A stretch of DNA of 64,000 bases, taken from the NCBI GenBank assembly GCA_000729835.1, contig JFHB01000156.1, forward strand, positions 1 through 64,000. Reading direction: 5' to 3'. Positions 1 to 10,378 of this stretch are shown here, piece by piece. This DNA is from Atkinsonella hypoxylon. Lineage: Eukaryota; Ascomycota; Sordariomycetes; Hypocreales; Clavicipitaceae. Position numbers and translations under genes: made by a program. Numbering within the stretch: the first letter of the stretch is position 1; the number at the start of each line of letters is the position of its first letter. A model generated the notes under the pieces. That model saw only the letters and a list, made by a program, of their open reading frames with translations. It searched no databases and was not told the DNA's origin.

Positions 1-491
1 GCCCTGGCCGTTCTGGTAGTTCTGGCAGCCCCGGTACTTCTGGCAGCAACGGTAGCTCTGGCAGTTCTGGCAGTTCTGGTAGCCCCGGTACTTCTGGCAG
101 CAACGGTAGCTCTGGCAGTTCTGGTAGTTCTGGCAGCTCCGGCAGCCCTGGTAGTTCTGGCAGTTCTGGCAGTTCTGGCAGCTCTGGCAGCTCCGGTACC
201 CCTGGTAGCTCCGGTAGTTCTGGTAGTTCTGGCAGTTCCGGTAGCCCTGGCAGTTCCGGCAATTCTGGCAGTTCCGGTAGCCCTGGCAGTTCCGGCAATT
301 CTGGCAGTTCCGGTAACTCGGGAAGCTCCGGCAGCTCCGGCAGCTCCGGCAGCTCCGGCAACTCTGGTAGCTCTGGCAATTCGGGCAGTTCTAGCAGCAG
401 CCCCGGTGTCGTCACTGCGGCGGCGCACAACATCAGACCTCTTCACCTTTTCTCCGTCGCCGTCATTTTGTTGACGATCTTTACTTCTTGA
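1..491 (+). CDS. 3' end of a GPI-anchored Ser/Gly-repeat cell-wall protein (partial)
   Basis: The frame that starts at base 3 is open from the window edge to a TGA at 489-491. It encodes about 130 residues of short Ser/Gly units (SGSSG, SGSPG, SGTSGSNG, SGNSG), followed by a C-terminal segment from PGVVTAAAHN into a hydrophobic tail ending LFSVAVILLTIFTS. A low-complexity Ser-rich stalk, small residues, then a hydrophobic end with nothing after it is the usual layout of a GPI-anchor signal, so the mature protein should sit in the plasma membrane or cell wall. The Ser-rich stalk would be a good substrate for O-mannosylation. The N-terminus, with any signal peptide and catalytic or adhesive domain, lies left of the window, so the function cannot be told. 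It could be a structural wall protein or the tail of a GPI-anchored enzyme such as a chitinase. Confidence 0.75.
   Translation, partial: PGRSGSSGSPGTSGSNGSSGSSGSSGSPGTSGSNGSSGSSGSSGSSGSPGSSGSSGSSGSSGSSGTPGSSGSSGSSGSSGSPGSSGNSGSSGSPGSSGNSGSSGNSGSSGSSGSSGSSGNSGSSGNSGSSSSSPGVVTAAAHNIRPLHLFSVAVILLTIFTS
3..398 (+). repeat. Minisatellite-like Ser/Gly coding repeat
   Basis: Tandem 9- to 27-base units built on GGC/GGT-AGC/AGT-TCT/TCC codons. A 57-60-base block (from CCCGGTACTTCTGGCAGCAA onward) appears twice almost identically within the first 130 bases, and a 36-base block is duplicated near 240-305. Units keep the reading frame and vary mainly at third positions. This suggests selection for Ser/Gly composition, with expansion and contraction of the array. 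Confidence 0.85.
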
Positions 492-1921
492 ACGTCTTCA
501 ACTTTTACTTCTTGTACCTCTTCAACTACCTGAGACGATGAGGCAAAACTTATTCTTTCATATCGAGACATATTTTTATAAAACGAAGCACACAAGGTTT
601 GCCGTGTTTTCCACGTCAAAATCTCATACGTCTTTTGGAACGTCCACGAGACAATGTTTCGAAGATGCAACAATTTTTTATCATCATTATCATTATAAGA
701 ACTTTCTGCTCTTCTGGGTCTTCAGCTGCATTTACAACCGGGGGGGGGGGGGAAGTCACCTAGTCCTGGTTGTTTTAGTCGGGAGGAATTTTATGCTACT
801 TCATCAATTCTTCGCTTCTTCCTTGCTTTTCTGTTATTATATGGCAATAGAAGTGCTGGTTCTTGGTTCCGCTAGTGCCTCTTTCTGTTTTATATGGAGA
901 AAAGACAACTTTAGATATAGCTAATTAAATCATTATTTCACTTCAAACCGCTTGTTAAGCACCATTCTGGGACTAGCTGATTCAGAAAAGAGCCTCGGTA
1001 AGCGCGCTTCTTAGATTAAGCCATAGGAAGACACAGCTTTCGATGCCTGGGACTGAAGTAAATCGTTACATATGCTGGAGATGGCAATTGCTTCAGACCA
1101 AAGGTATCCCAAGTTATCTATCGCTATGTCTTCCAATTCCTCACGCGATGCTGTCAGTGAGACAGTGTAATATAATTCACAAGCTATGTGCCGGGTATCA
1201 GCATTGTATCGACGACTGAATGTTCTTAGCTCATGCAGTTTATCATGCATCAATCGTTCCCCCTAGCCATCAGATGCACGTTCAACACAGTTCTGTCGGC
1301 TAGTGCATCATCCCGACATTCCACGGTGGTAGTGTTTCACATCCAGGACGTCCCTATTGGGCAAAACATGTGTTGGGTCAAATCACAAAATAATGACATT
1401 CTAGTATAGGCCTCCGAAGATATCTACACAGGAAGCTTCCCCCACGGCATTCAATCTATCCGGCAAATTAGTGGCTTGAAGTATCGTGTGTTTGTGGAGC
1501 ACGAAGTCGTCAACGACCATTAGCCTGTGTTTGTGCGGCCGAGGGCATTACTTCGCTTGGATCGCAAAGCCACTCGCTACGTAACCCTACTTCGTCTTGA
1601 CAGTATCCAAGCCAGAGGATTTGCCACTATGGGTGTGCGGGAGGAAAGACCCAGCAGAGTGGTAAACTAAAAAGATGGATCTTGTCCTTTAGCTTGGCAC
1701 GAGAAGGTCAACTCCTCATAGTCAGAAAACCAACGGGCTTGGCACCTTACCAATTGTGGCCTGACAAGGCACGCTATTTTCCCGCCCTTTCTGTGCCCAC
1801 ATCACATCCCTTGTTACAACACTGAAAGCGCCTTAACCCTAAATTCGGAGCCATGTGATTCCACAGCTCCAATTGCGCTGTTGGCCTCTTTGTCCACGCG
1901 CTGGTGCAGGCCAAGTATCGT

Positions 1922-1954
1922 CTGTCACCGCGCTGTCACCGCGCTGTCACCGCG
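1922..1954. repeat. 11-bp tandem repeat, three copies
   Basis: The unit CTGTCACCGCG occurs three times head to tail without a mismatch (1922-1932, 1933-1943, 1944-1954). It lies in non-coding sequence. No function is evident. Confidence 0.9.
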
Positions 1955-2190
1955 CTATCGTAAGCAGCAGTACCATTAATTAACTCGAGCGAGAAAGCGT
2001 GGCATGAGGCACGAAAGTGCGTCGAGATCGTCTTTGTTGGTTCATCCGGTAACTATGGACTAACTATGGAGTCGTTGAGGCCAACTCAGGGACGCAGATG
2101 TCAAGACCAGTCCCTCATACGGGCTCTTTACGCGAGCAAGTCGTGATAACTTGCACAGGTTCTACAGGTGCCTGACCTGCCCTTATTATT

Positions 2191-2231
2191 ACCTACCTAC
2201 CTAGGTACCTGGTAGGTAGGTAGGTAGGTAG
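2191..2231. repeat. TACC/GGTA palindromic repeat
   Basis: A run of ACCT units ending in CTAGGTACC is followed after one base by GGTAGG units, so the two arms are reverse complements and can pair. Related CCTAGGTACCTAGG-type motifs recur at 18973-19000, 42577-42590 and 53482-53493, all between genes. Such motifs are common in intergenic DNA of Sordariomycetes. Confidence 0.8.
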
Positions 2232-3490
2232 TATCTGTTGTCTGACCCATGCCGATATAGGTACCTGAGAGCATCTATCTTAGCCTTGGAGATACCCGCA
2301 AATGTTAGGTTCTGCAGCCTAGCTGGAGGTACAGTGGGTCTTGGGTGATGTACCCCTTTTGTCCGCTTGCTGTCACGCGGGCATCAAACAACAAACAGTA
2401 TTCCGTAGCCAGATTGAAATGGCCACCTCTCCCTTCCTTGGCTGTCAACGGCCCCCGGTCGCCTCACTGTGGAAATCCCTCCACGCCAGAATACATACTA
2501 CAGGAGCAACATTGCATGTCTTCCTAGATGCGGTAGTCGGTCTACCGAGGTATGGATGGATGGATGGATGGATGGTGGCTTGAAAGATCCATGTCAGACT
2601 TTGACGGCACCCTTGTCGTATGTCACTTGTTCTTCTGTGCAGGCAGACACGTTAACTAGTTAATCTTGCCGCAGCTCTTTTTGCAGCCTCAGTTCTGGGG
2701 CCACGGCTCAGACATCTGGTTGCGGTGAAAACATACGCATATGCAGATGAGTATGCTGTAGGTCTGCGCTGGGTAGGTTCCGAAGCCAATCTTCCTCCAC
2801 CTATTGATAGGTCGCTCAAAAAGGCTTTTTCACGCACTACTCCGGCTGGTAAGTCTTGGATTTCCATTGACGACTTTGCCAAGCTTTTCGTGGGCAATGA
2901 GAGACCCAGTTTATGCAAACTTGATCCTGTAGATGCTACCGCTGGCAAATAAAGCTTGACCGACGGGACTCCCTTTTCACCTGCATTAAAATGCCAAGCA
3001 TGGAAATCGACCCGCACTTTTGGTATGTCAGGTGGCGGTGCGACTAGTGTAAACCCTCGCCGATCAACAGAGGCAGATCAGCGAGATACCACGAGAAGAA
3101 GCGGACCCATTTTCAGGGGCAAGAACCCCATGTGGGATCTTCACTAGTTAGTTAATGGCTATTCCACATTGGCATCCTCTTAATACGCAGTTCTAGAACC
3201 CGGGCTGGTACTGGGGTGCAAACTCAATAACATCTTTCTGGGCCGATTTCCCCGAGACACCCGAATCCGTCGAGTTGAGGTAATACTCCGCCCAGGCCTC
3301 TATTGGCCACACCACGTCCATCTGTGTTGGCGGTTCAATGCCGAGGCGGCAACAACCTTGTCTAACCGAATCCAGCAGTAGTGGGCAAATAGATCCGTGG
3401 GATTAGTAGATGGTCACGAAGCAAAGCGCCAGAACAATTGCATTCGCTTGTCACAGCCAGTCCATGCATGCAGACTTGACTTTAGGCATC

Positions 3491-3498
3491 TATAAAGT
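3491..3498 (+). promoter_or_regulatory. TATA-like box upstream of the Zn2Cys6 regulator
   Basis: TATAAAGT lies about 110 bases before the proposed ATG at 3604 and is followed by pyrimidine-rich sequence. It supports a transcription start between the two. Position is the only evidence. Confidence 0.4.
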
Positions 3499-3603
3499 AT
3501 ATCAAAAAGACATTTTCTCCCTGTCTTGGAGCATATTCATCAGGCATACTTTTTAAGATTTGACTGCTTTCAACCAAAAGCATCGACAAATCGTTACAAG
3601 ATC

Positions 3604-5034
3604 ATGGCTTGCTCACTACGGAGCCTATCTCGGCGCACGTAAGTTGAAGTAACGAACCAAGATGACTTGTGTTAGATCAAGATATGCTAACGTCGTTGCA
3701 TGTCAAGGCATAATAAATCGCGAAGAGGGTGTACCATGTGGTTAGTCTTCTTTTGGCGTGTTTCCCTTGTAGCTTTCCTCCCCATATTCCCCTGCCGCTA
3801 ACAGCCCCCTTTTTAAAAACACAGCAAGCGTCGTCACATCCGATGTGATGAAAACGCGCCCCAATGGTGAGAAAGAGCCTTTCAGTTCTCATGATGATCG
3901 TCATTGATTTAACTCGTGTATTGATAATTCTTGTCCTTGAGTAGTGAGAATTGTACAAAGAAAGGCGTTCGTTGCCCTTATGACTCCATACACCTCACTT
4001 TGATGAGAGACACAGAACAGCTTCTCAGGCACAGGAATCATTTTCTATCATCAGAAATTATGTCCGCTGTTGCAGAGTGGCGGAGGAGTGGGCGGTGCCC
4101 TCTACCTTGGGATGGGGGTTCCCTCGACCACATGTCAATTCCTGATCTCGATCTCGGTCTGATATACCACTTCGCACAACTTTATTTCCAACCTTCTGTC
4201 GAACAAACGGAAAATATCTTTCATTTGACTAAGCATATACCAACGTATGTTTATCCCCATTCGGCTCTAATGACCCCTAGTTCTTGTTGTTACGGTTTGA
4301 GTCTCGCCCGGCCACGCAATATAGCCACAACTTAAGCAAGTCGCCATCGACTTGTGAATTACATTGCATTTTCTTTTGTATCAGGTTGCAAAAAGGCCTG
4401 GTGTAAGAACCGTGCGAGGCGCGCTGACACTCACCACAGCCCGATAAGGCTGCATCGTCTTCATACGTCAATCTATCGTTGAAGCTTTCTACACAGGCTG
4501 ATATATTTAATCGTTAATTAGATTCCTAAATCTCTCTATTTCAAACCCATATGTCATGCACGCATTATGTGCACTCTCCGCCACCCACGCATCATTCTAT
4601 CTAACATCAATACCCGATGTCAAATACGCCGCATTTGAGCACGCAGCAAAGGCGCAAGCAGGTTTATTCACTGCTCTCAGTTCTATCTCTCAGGACTCGG
4701 CAGATGCAATTCTAGCTGCATCTTTCTTGCTACTCTGGCAAGCGACAAATTGGTACTTTACCCCCAACTATAGAAAATAGGTCTAGGAAAACTACTTAAT
4801 ACTAAGAAATAAGCAATAGGAATGATTGGTGTCACCTTCTGCAGGGCACTATCTCAGTATGCGTGCTCATTATGCAGTCAAATAACCCGCGAATTTTACT
4901 GACAATCTTCCTTTTAGCTTTCTCGGTTAATAAGTAGATGGCAGCAGAACTCGGAGCTTATCGGCCTTGTTGCAAGCTTGCAGGCTATCGTACCTTCTCC
5001 TTTCATTCACTCTTACAAAACGATTCATGATTGA
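3604..5034 (+). CDS. Zn(II)2Cys6 fungal transcription factor, seven exons
   Basis: Exons: 3604-3638, 3708-3740, 3825-3866, 3945-4244, 4522-4752, 4820-4856, 4918-5034. They join in frame to 264 residues. Splicing rebuilds a canonical binuclear cluster, C20-x2-C23-x6-C30-x6-C37-x2-C40-x6-C47, with KSRRGC before it and CKRRHIRCDE within it. That is the form seen in Upc2-like regulators. Exons 5 and 6 give the typical effector-domain strings NPYVMHALCALSATHAS and LLLWQATNWNDW. The cluster codons are split by introns at 3741-3824 and 3867-3944, so no unspliced frame shows the motif. Family members bind DNA in the nucleus; the target is unknown. The protein is short for the family (often about 400 residues), so the C-terminus may be truncated or a further exon may be missing. 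Exon 2 uses an AAG acceptor. Exon 1 and the last two exons are the least certain. Confidence 0.7.
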
Positions 5035-6110
5035 ATAACCTGAGGAGAAATCAAATATTATAAGTTTTGTAAAAGATGAAAGACGGATATTACAAAGGCA
5101 TTTACCAAATTTTACTGCGCTAGTGATATGGTTGACATGAGTAAATGTCGTTATTGTTGTTCCTGTGACTAGTAATCTTGATCCTGGCCGATCCGTGCAT
5201 CAATAGGCCTCACTGTAATCCCAGCACGTAACACTATATGTAGCTATTCCCAGATATATGGCCACGGATTTACCAGGGCTTGCTAAGCTCAAGGTGAGTC
5301 CTGATACCATGGTGAGACTGGATGTGGCAGGACTGGGAGGTGTTTAGTTGCACGTTGCTTAAGCCGGCAATTCTACCTATACCCAATGCATTATTTTTAA
5401 AACTCTCCTTTCACGGCGATGGGTTCTTTCGTACTTTATTCCGTTGAGTCAAAGGTATGACTCGTCGACGCGTGGCCACAGTGTCTTTTCCTTCCATCCC
5501 AGTGATCAGATGCTGAGTGTCGGTCTATATGCAAGGTCATCTCATGAGGTTAAAAAGAAGCTGCTATGAGTATAATCTCTGTCCCTCTCATCTCCGCAGG
5601 CCAGGCTTCGTCCGAAACAACATATACCCGTCTGGGACCAAGCCTGACAACTGTCTGCTCGTTGCTCCAACAAAACTGCTCGGTCTTGCCTATAATCGGA
5701 TGGATCAGGTCGTAGTTGAGTTGTTCATCAGGGGTGCCATCCGCCTCATTACATGGGCTACAAGTCCTACGTTCCATGAATGACTACGGCATCGATGCTA
5801 TTAGTACTGGCCCGAATCTTTCATCCCGCACCTTGAAGGGTATCAAACTATTGTGCTGCATATTGTGATCGATCACCTTCTGCAGGACCCCATCGTCTTG
5901 AAAAGTCGGAAGACACAAGTTCTTGCCGAAGTCGTTATTTTTCATTGCGAGAGGGAGATGAAGCAGAAAAACAGATAGAGACTTGATTCCTTTATCGTCA
6001 TTAGTGTGATGAGAGAAGCTATAAAAGCGCGAAGGCGATTGTGGCTACCATAAATATGGAATACTATCTTCAGCCAATTATACCCTTCCTAGACACAACA
6101 AACGACTATC
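5035..6110. other. Intergenic, A+T-rich, with a TATA box of the ZIP relic
   Basis: No coding frame with recognisable features was found. TATAAAAG at 6020-6027 lies about 84 bases before the ATG of the decayed ZIP transporter, so the relic keeps a plausible promoter. Confidence 0.5.
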
Positions 6111-7063
6111 ATGGCTGATGCAGATCCGAAACTCTGCGATGAAGAGCCCGTGGATCTCGGCATGCGTGGCCTGCGTATCGAATCCATCTCTGTCTTTTAT
6201 TGCTTCTCTCCTAAGAGCCATGAATCCAATGCTTTTGACAAGGCAAAGCAAAATGCACGTCTCATCTGCAAGTATATGGGTAAAGGCGTTCTTATTGCTG
6301 CACCGGCGTGGATGCACCTACTAAATCCAGCACTAAATCAAGTAGTGGACAATGACGACTGTGCTAGGAATCGATGGTTAGAGCATTACCCATAGGCTGC
6401 TTGTATTGCCCATGTGGTTGTTATGGTTATGTTCTTTGTTGGATCGATGATCGCGCGGTTTGACCGTAACGAAGACTCGCATAGCCACGTAACTGGCTCC
6501 GATTCGAACTTTGATCTCAACAGAGTCTTGGCGCTTAAGAGGCACATCAAGTATTCGAAATCCGAAAGCATTGATGCAAATTCGCGTGTTCATAATTTGC
6601 TATCGTTCGAGTGGCGAGGATCACCTCGCCCACCGTAAGGAACACAAGGAAGACGAGTCAGATGATTCGCGATCCTTCATTCTCGAGTTTGGAGTCGTAT
6701 TCCATAGTGTCTCCATTGGCTTAACCCTAGGTACTGTCGGATCAGATAAGCCCAATGTCCTCCTTCTCGTTTTGGTCTTCCATTATATATTTCGAGGGCC
6801 TCAGTCTGGGGTCTCGGACTGCCGTTGCCATGACCAGTAAGTAAAGAAAGGCGTCGCTTGTTCTGGCAATCGGCTTTGCCTGGTCCAGTCCTGTAGGTAT
6901 TGCTGCCGGCATTGGCACTCAGCCTCAAGATTTCTCCCTACTTGCTCACGAGTTCGTGTTCAATCCATACATGCGTCACGCATCGCTCAAGATCCAGTTC
7001 TTTGCTTGTGGTTGCATTGCGTTTGGTGTGGCGATAATCGCGCTATTGGTCAGGTAGGCGTAA
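6111..7063 (+). pseudogene. Decayed ZIP-family zinc transporter
   Basis: Segments in three frames together follow a fungal plasma-membrane ZIP transporter (Zrt1 type). They run from MRGLRIESISVF and CKYMGKGVLIAA...MHLLNPALNQ (6111-6392, N-terminal helices), through MVMFFVGSMIARF and a His-rich loop, to LEFGVVFHSVSIGLTLGTVG (helix 4, with the metal-binding His), LVLVFHYIF, EGLSLGSRTAV, AIGFAWSSPVGIAAGIG and LLAHEFVFNPYMRHASLK to the end. Lesions: TAG at 6393-6395, where the family has Trp (TGG); a frameshift near 6600-6630; a frameshift near 6790; TAA at 6842-6844; loss of roughly 35 residues including a helix near 6935; and TAG at 7055-7057, where the usual end is Lys-Trp-Ala. Intact relatives import zinc. 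This copy cannot make a full protein. Introns cannot explain all the lesions. Confidence 0.85.
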
Positions 7064-7943
7064 GCATGGACAGAGGACCGCCAACAAGCGCGGAAGAATT
7101 TAGACAGGGTCAGAGATCATATGCACTCGCATTGTCTTGCGGCGAAATGGCCATCGGTCTGAAATAATGTGTACCTAGTTTATATGAACCGAGGTAACAA
7201 GGTTACTCGAGCAAAGGAGTAGTTAACGCCCTCTTGGTTCAGCAAAAAAAAAAAAAAAAAAAAATTGAGTACCAGTTTTGCAACTCGACTTATTTTAGCC
7301 CAATGACGAGCTGGCTACCGCATGAGCTAGGCTCTTTACCGTTGTCCTGTGCCTCAGGTGTCTGTCGAGGAGTTTGAAGTCCTGTTGGCTCAGTATCAAA
7401 TATCGGTGGAACTTCGAAGCACAATTGCATGAAAGACTACACGTTCGTATTACCGACCAAGCTTTAGTAGCCGTGAGTTTCCTGTTGCGGTACTGATAGG
7501 GATTACACACCAAATAAATAACGTCTCTCTGTAAGGTACTTACTTCTTCTCCTACTGTATTAACTTACACTCTAATAGAAGTACCAGCAAGCATCTATCG
7601 TCCGTAGCGGCTCTGCTTAGCCTCTCACGGGCGTTTGAAGGCTTCGTCAGTGAGGGGTTTGAAGCGTCCGAATCCGAGGGTTGTGGGGCTAGGATACTAG
7701 ATGACCTGGATACTTGATGTGCATGTCTGCACTGCGCACTGTGACTTTCACGGCTCTTAGTCAGCTCTCTCGCCCAACCTTCTAGGGCTATGAAACCCTA
7801 GCAACAATTACAAAAAAAAAGTTCACGCACCTCAGTGATGCAAGATCAGCTGCTTTCTATAACGGACCTAGCCCTTCGACAATCTTGCTCCAAGGCAACC
7901 TTCAACCACCACCCAAGCACCCAATCTCTTCAAGACTTTCAAA
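7064..7943. other. Intergenic region and upstream region of RPS19
   Basis: Holds a poly(A) run at about 7243-7264 and the RPS19 promoter. No gene is supported. Confidence 0.5.
7782..7802 (+). promoter_or_regulatory. Telobox-like AAACCCTAG element of the RPS19 promoter
   Basis: AAACCCTAG lies about 150 bases before the RPS19 ATG, next to CTAGGGCTA, which is nearly its reverse complement. AAACCCTA-type boxes are known promoter elements of ribosomal protein genes in several fungal lineages. The link here rests on the sequence and on position. Confidence 0.45.
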
Positions 7944-8900
7944 ATGGCTGGTGGAATCACTGTTCGCGACGTTGATGTAGGTTCTCCCTGAGTTGTACCA
8001 GAATTTGTGGAGGAGGCAGAACTTCTTTCAACACATACTCCACGGAATGTCCTGGCGAGAGTTGCAACTCGAGTTGCTGGAATTCTTCCATTTCTCCTAC
8101 CACAAACGACCTTCCTTTCCGACTTGGCCCAAAAAAACCCAGATCCGGAACGAGAGTCACCGTGCCATGCATCCTCCTACGAATAATGGACAATGGCCAT
8201 GACGCCAACGCAACGAGAGCTGGGATATTGTAATCTATCTACGATGAAATACTCGTAGTCGAGATCAATCGCTCTTTCAAATGGATAATGCCGTGGTCTA
8301 TTGTGACAAGTAGGATCTGGGGACTCACGGCACGATTTGGCAATTTGAGGAGCAGGCGCGAGGGAGTCGCAAGACTTCTGAAGACGGAATAATGCTAATG
8401 GGTTCCTTTGTCTCCAGGCGCAAAAGTTCATCAACTCCTATGCCGCGTTCTTGAAGCGTCAGGGCAAGCTGCCCATTCCCGGTGCGTATAATTAAATGGT
8501 ACGGCAAATATAAAAGTGATCTAACCCAGTTTTCACAGGTTGGGTCGACACCGTCAAGACTGGCCCTGCCAAGGAGCTGCCCCCCCAAAACATTGATTGG
8601 TTCTACATTCGTGCCGCCTCCGTCGCCCGCCATATCTACCTCCGCAAGACCGTAGGTGTCGGTCGTCTCCGCAAGGTCCACGGTACCGCCAAGAACCGTG
8701 GCTCCCGTCCCTCTCGCCATGTTGACGCTTCTGGCTCCGTCGACCGCAAGATTGTCCAGGCCCTCGAGAAGATTGGCGTCCTTGAGCAAGACGAGGAGAA
8801 GGGTGGCCGCCGCATCACCCAATCCGGTCAGCGTGATTTGGACCGTATCGCCCAGACTACCGCCGAGGCCGAGGAGGAAGATGATGAGGACGACGAGTAA
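7944..8900 (+). CDS. RPS19: 40S ribosomal protein S19 (eS19)
   Basis: Exons 7944-7976, 8418-8481 and 8539-8900 give 152 residues. The protein starts MAGGITVRDVD-AQKFINSYAAFLKRQ and continues GKLPIPGWVDTVKT, IDWFYIRAASVARHIYLR, VGVGRLRKVHG, RGSRPSRHVDASG and RKIVQALEKIGVLEQDE. This covers the whole eS19 family. It is a component of the small ribosomal subunit head and is needed for 18S rRNA maturation. The C-terminus carries a short acidic Glu/Asp tail. The first intron is 441 nt, long for this window, and sits after codon 11; the second is 57 nt. A telobox-like element precedes the gene. The minus-strand frames across exon 3 are shadows. Confidence 0.97.
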
Positions 8901-10378
8901 ATCCTCTGTCCGAATTCCAAATCAAAAAAAAAAGCTCAAAGGGTAACTGCTTTAATCAAATAAAACCATGATATGAAGAAAGCTTTACACGGCTCTCGGA
9001 CAACATCGGGGTTATTTTGTTTTGTTCTTGCTCTTCTGGTATAACGAAATATGGCATGACAACGGGGCTTTTTCTTCATCCAATGGGCGTCTGGGTCTTA
9101 GAATTTGACATGTATGAGTGAGATTTCACGGCATTGGGTCGCGCGGTCTGATCAATTGGATCCGCCTGTCTTGAAGCTTCTTTCTGTGTGATTCGCTGTG
9201 ATTACAACCCATGTTTTAATGCTCATGCGAAGTGCATTCAATATGGACAAAGTGTGGATGGTCTCTCGCATGTTTTCGGGCGTGCTCCTTGTGAAAACAA
9301 GTTGGCGACTGGTCTACAGCTTGCATGTTTGCGCGTTGCTCAAAACCTGACAATCACGTTAATCAAAAAAAAACCGACAAACAGCCTTGACACCTGATAG
9401 TAATGGGAAGAGATAGAATATGATAAGAGTTGGAGAGGAAAGAGTGTGGTTGTGGACCCACACCTCTCTCTCTTCTTAAAACCCCAAATTCACCGGAGTT
9501 TTTTCTTGCTTCTTTTTCATCTAATGAATTCTCACCTCTGCCCAGAAACGTTGTTGTCGTCAGGTCATCATCACGTTTCTTCGTGAGATGAGCTGTACAG
9601 GCTAGTCCCATTTCCCTGCCTCGCAATGTACTTTGCCAGTTCTAGCCACCAAATTCTCATCACTTTTCTCACCAAGCTATTGTTCATGACGCATCACGCA
9701 CGGAACGCTACATCATTTAATCAGCATTGTGGAAGTTGACATTATCCATTGTTTTTTTTTTTTTTCCTTCGGCTTCTACTTCCATGATACATTTGCTCTT
9801 AACTTGTTGCCAAGCGGTACATGATGATTTAGCGTCTCGATCGCTCAGGCGGCCTACCTGATGACAAGTCCATCCTCACGCATTATACAAAGTTCCAAAT
9901 AGCTCCAGGCCGACATATTAAGACGCCAGTGACGCCGGAAAAGAAAAAGAAAACAAGGTTTAGAGGTATACCCATCTCCAACCGGTGACGAAACCCCCCA
10001 CCTTCACCTCTCCTCCAACACCAATCGCCATTTGCCTTCCATGTTGTGCATTGCCTCATTTTGTCGGCAATAGCGTCTGCGACAGTTTCTAGCTGTGCTT
10101 GCGTGCTAGCACGATTTTCAATGGGTTGGGAAGCAGGAACTTGTCGCAAATTTGGGCTCTGGACAGTGGTAGCATCTTTCGGGGCCCTCGTTTCGCTACT
10201 CTCAGTTGTCTAAAATTGAGCTGCATGTTGCTGACCATGATTATTTTATCTATAGCGTGAAAGGCTTGTCGGTTGGAGTGGCAAACCGGAGACTATCTTT
10301 CTGACCACTCTGTAATTGCCATCACAGCTGGGCGCAAATCTCTATCATGCAACCAACCGTTTTCACTAGTGCACCACC
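8901..10378. other. Intergenic, no supported gene
   Basis: Apart from the RPS19 3' region and several T or A runs (for example about 9752-9766), nothing recognisable was found. The frame on the minus strand at 10149-9883 has no ATG start and ends in a hydrophobic stretch; it was not called. Confidence 0.45.

Larger units (their letters stand above)
492..3603. other. 3.1-kb intergenic stretch, no supported gene
   Basis: No open frame here shows a recognisable domain or a convincing splice chain. The stretch contains a run of 12 G at about 740, an 11-bp tandem repeat (1922-1954), a TACC/GGTA palindrome (2191-2231) and a GGAT microsatellite (2552-2575). Two short frames were considered and not called: minus 1250-1011 and plus 2665-2952. 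Confidence 0.5.

Noticed and set aside
1011..1250. Minus-strand frame of 79 codons starting at an ATG
   Set aside because: Helix-like composition only; no family resemblance and no splice partners.
2607..2660. SDFDGTL, the start motif of HAD phosphatases, near 2595
   Set aside because: Only seven residues long before the frame ends; no other HAD motif is present.
2665..2952. Open plus-strand frame ending in KSWISIDDFAKLFVGNERPSL and an overlapping minus-strand frame (3017-2652)
   Set aside because: Neither has an ATG start, a recognisable domain or a consistent upstream exon. A GTATGT donor near 2620 could not be joined in frame.
8325..8822. Minus-strand frames of 165 and 60 codons across RPS19 exons
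   Set aside because: Shadow of the eS19 coding sequence on the other strand.
9883..10149. Minus-strand frame of 88 codons with a hydrophobic end
   Set aside because: No ATG at its start and no recognisable feature; the hydrophobic run comes from a T-rich tract.
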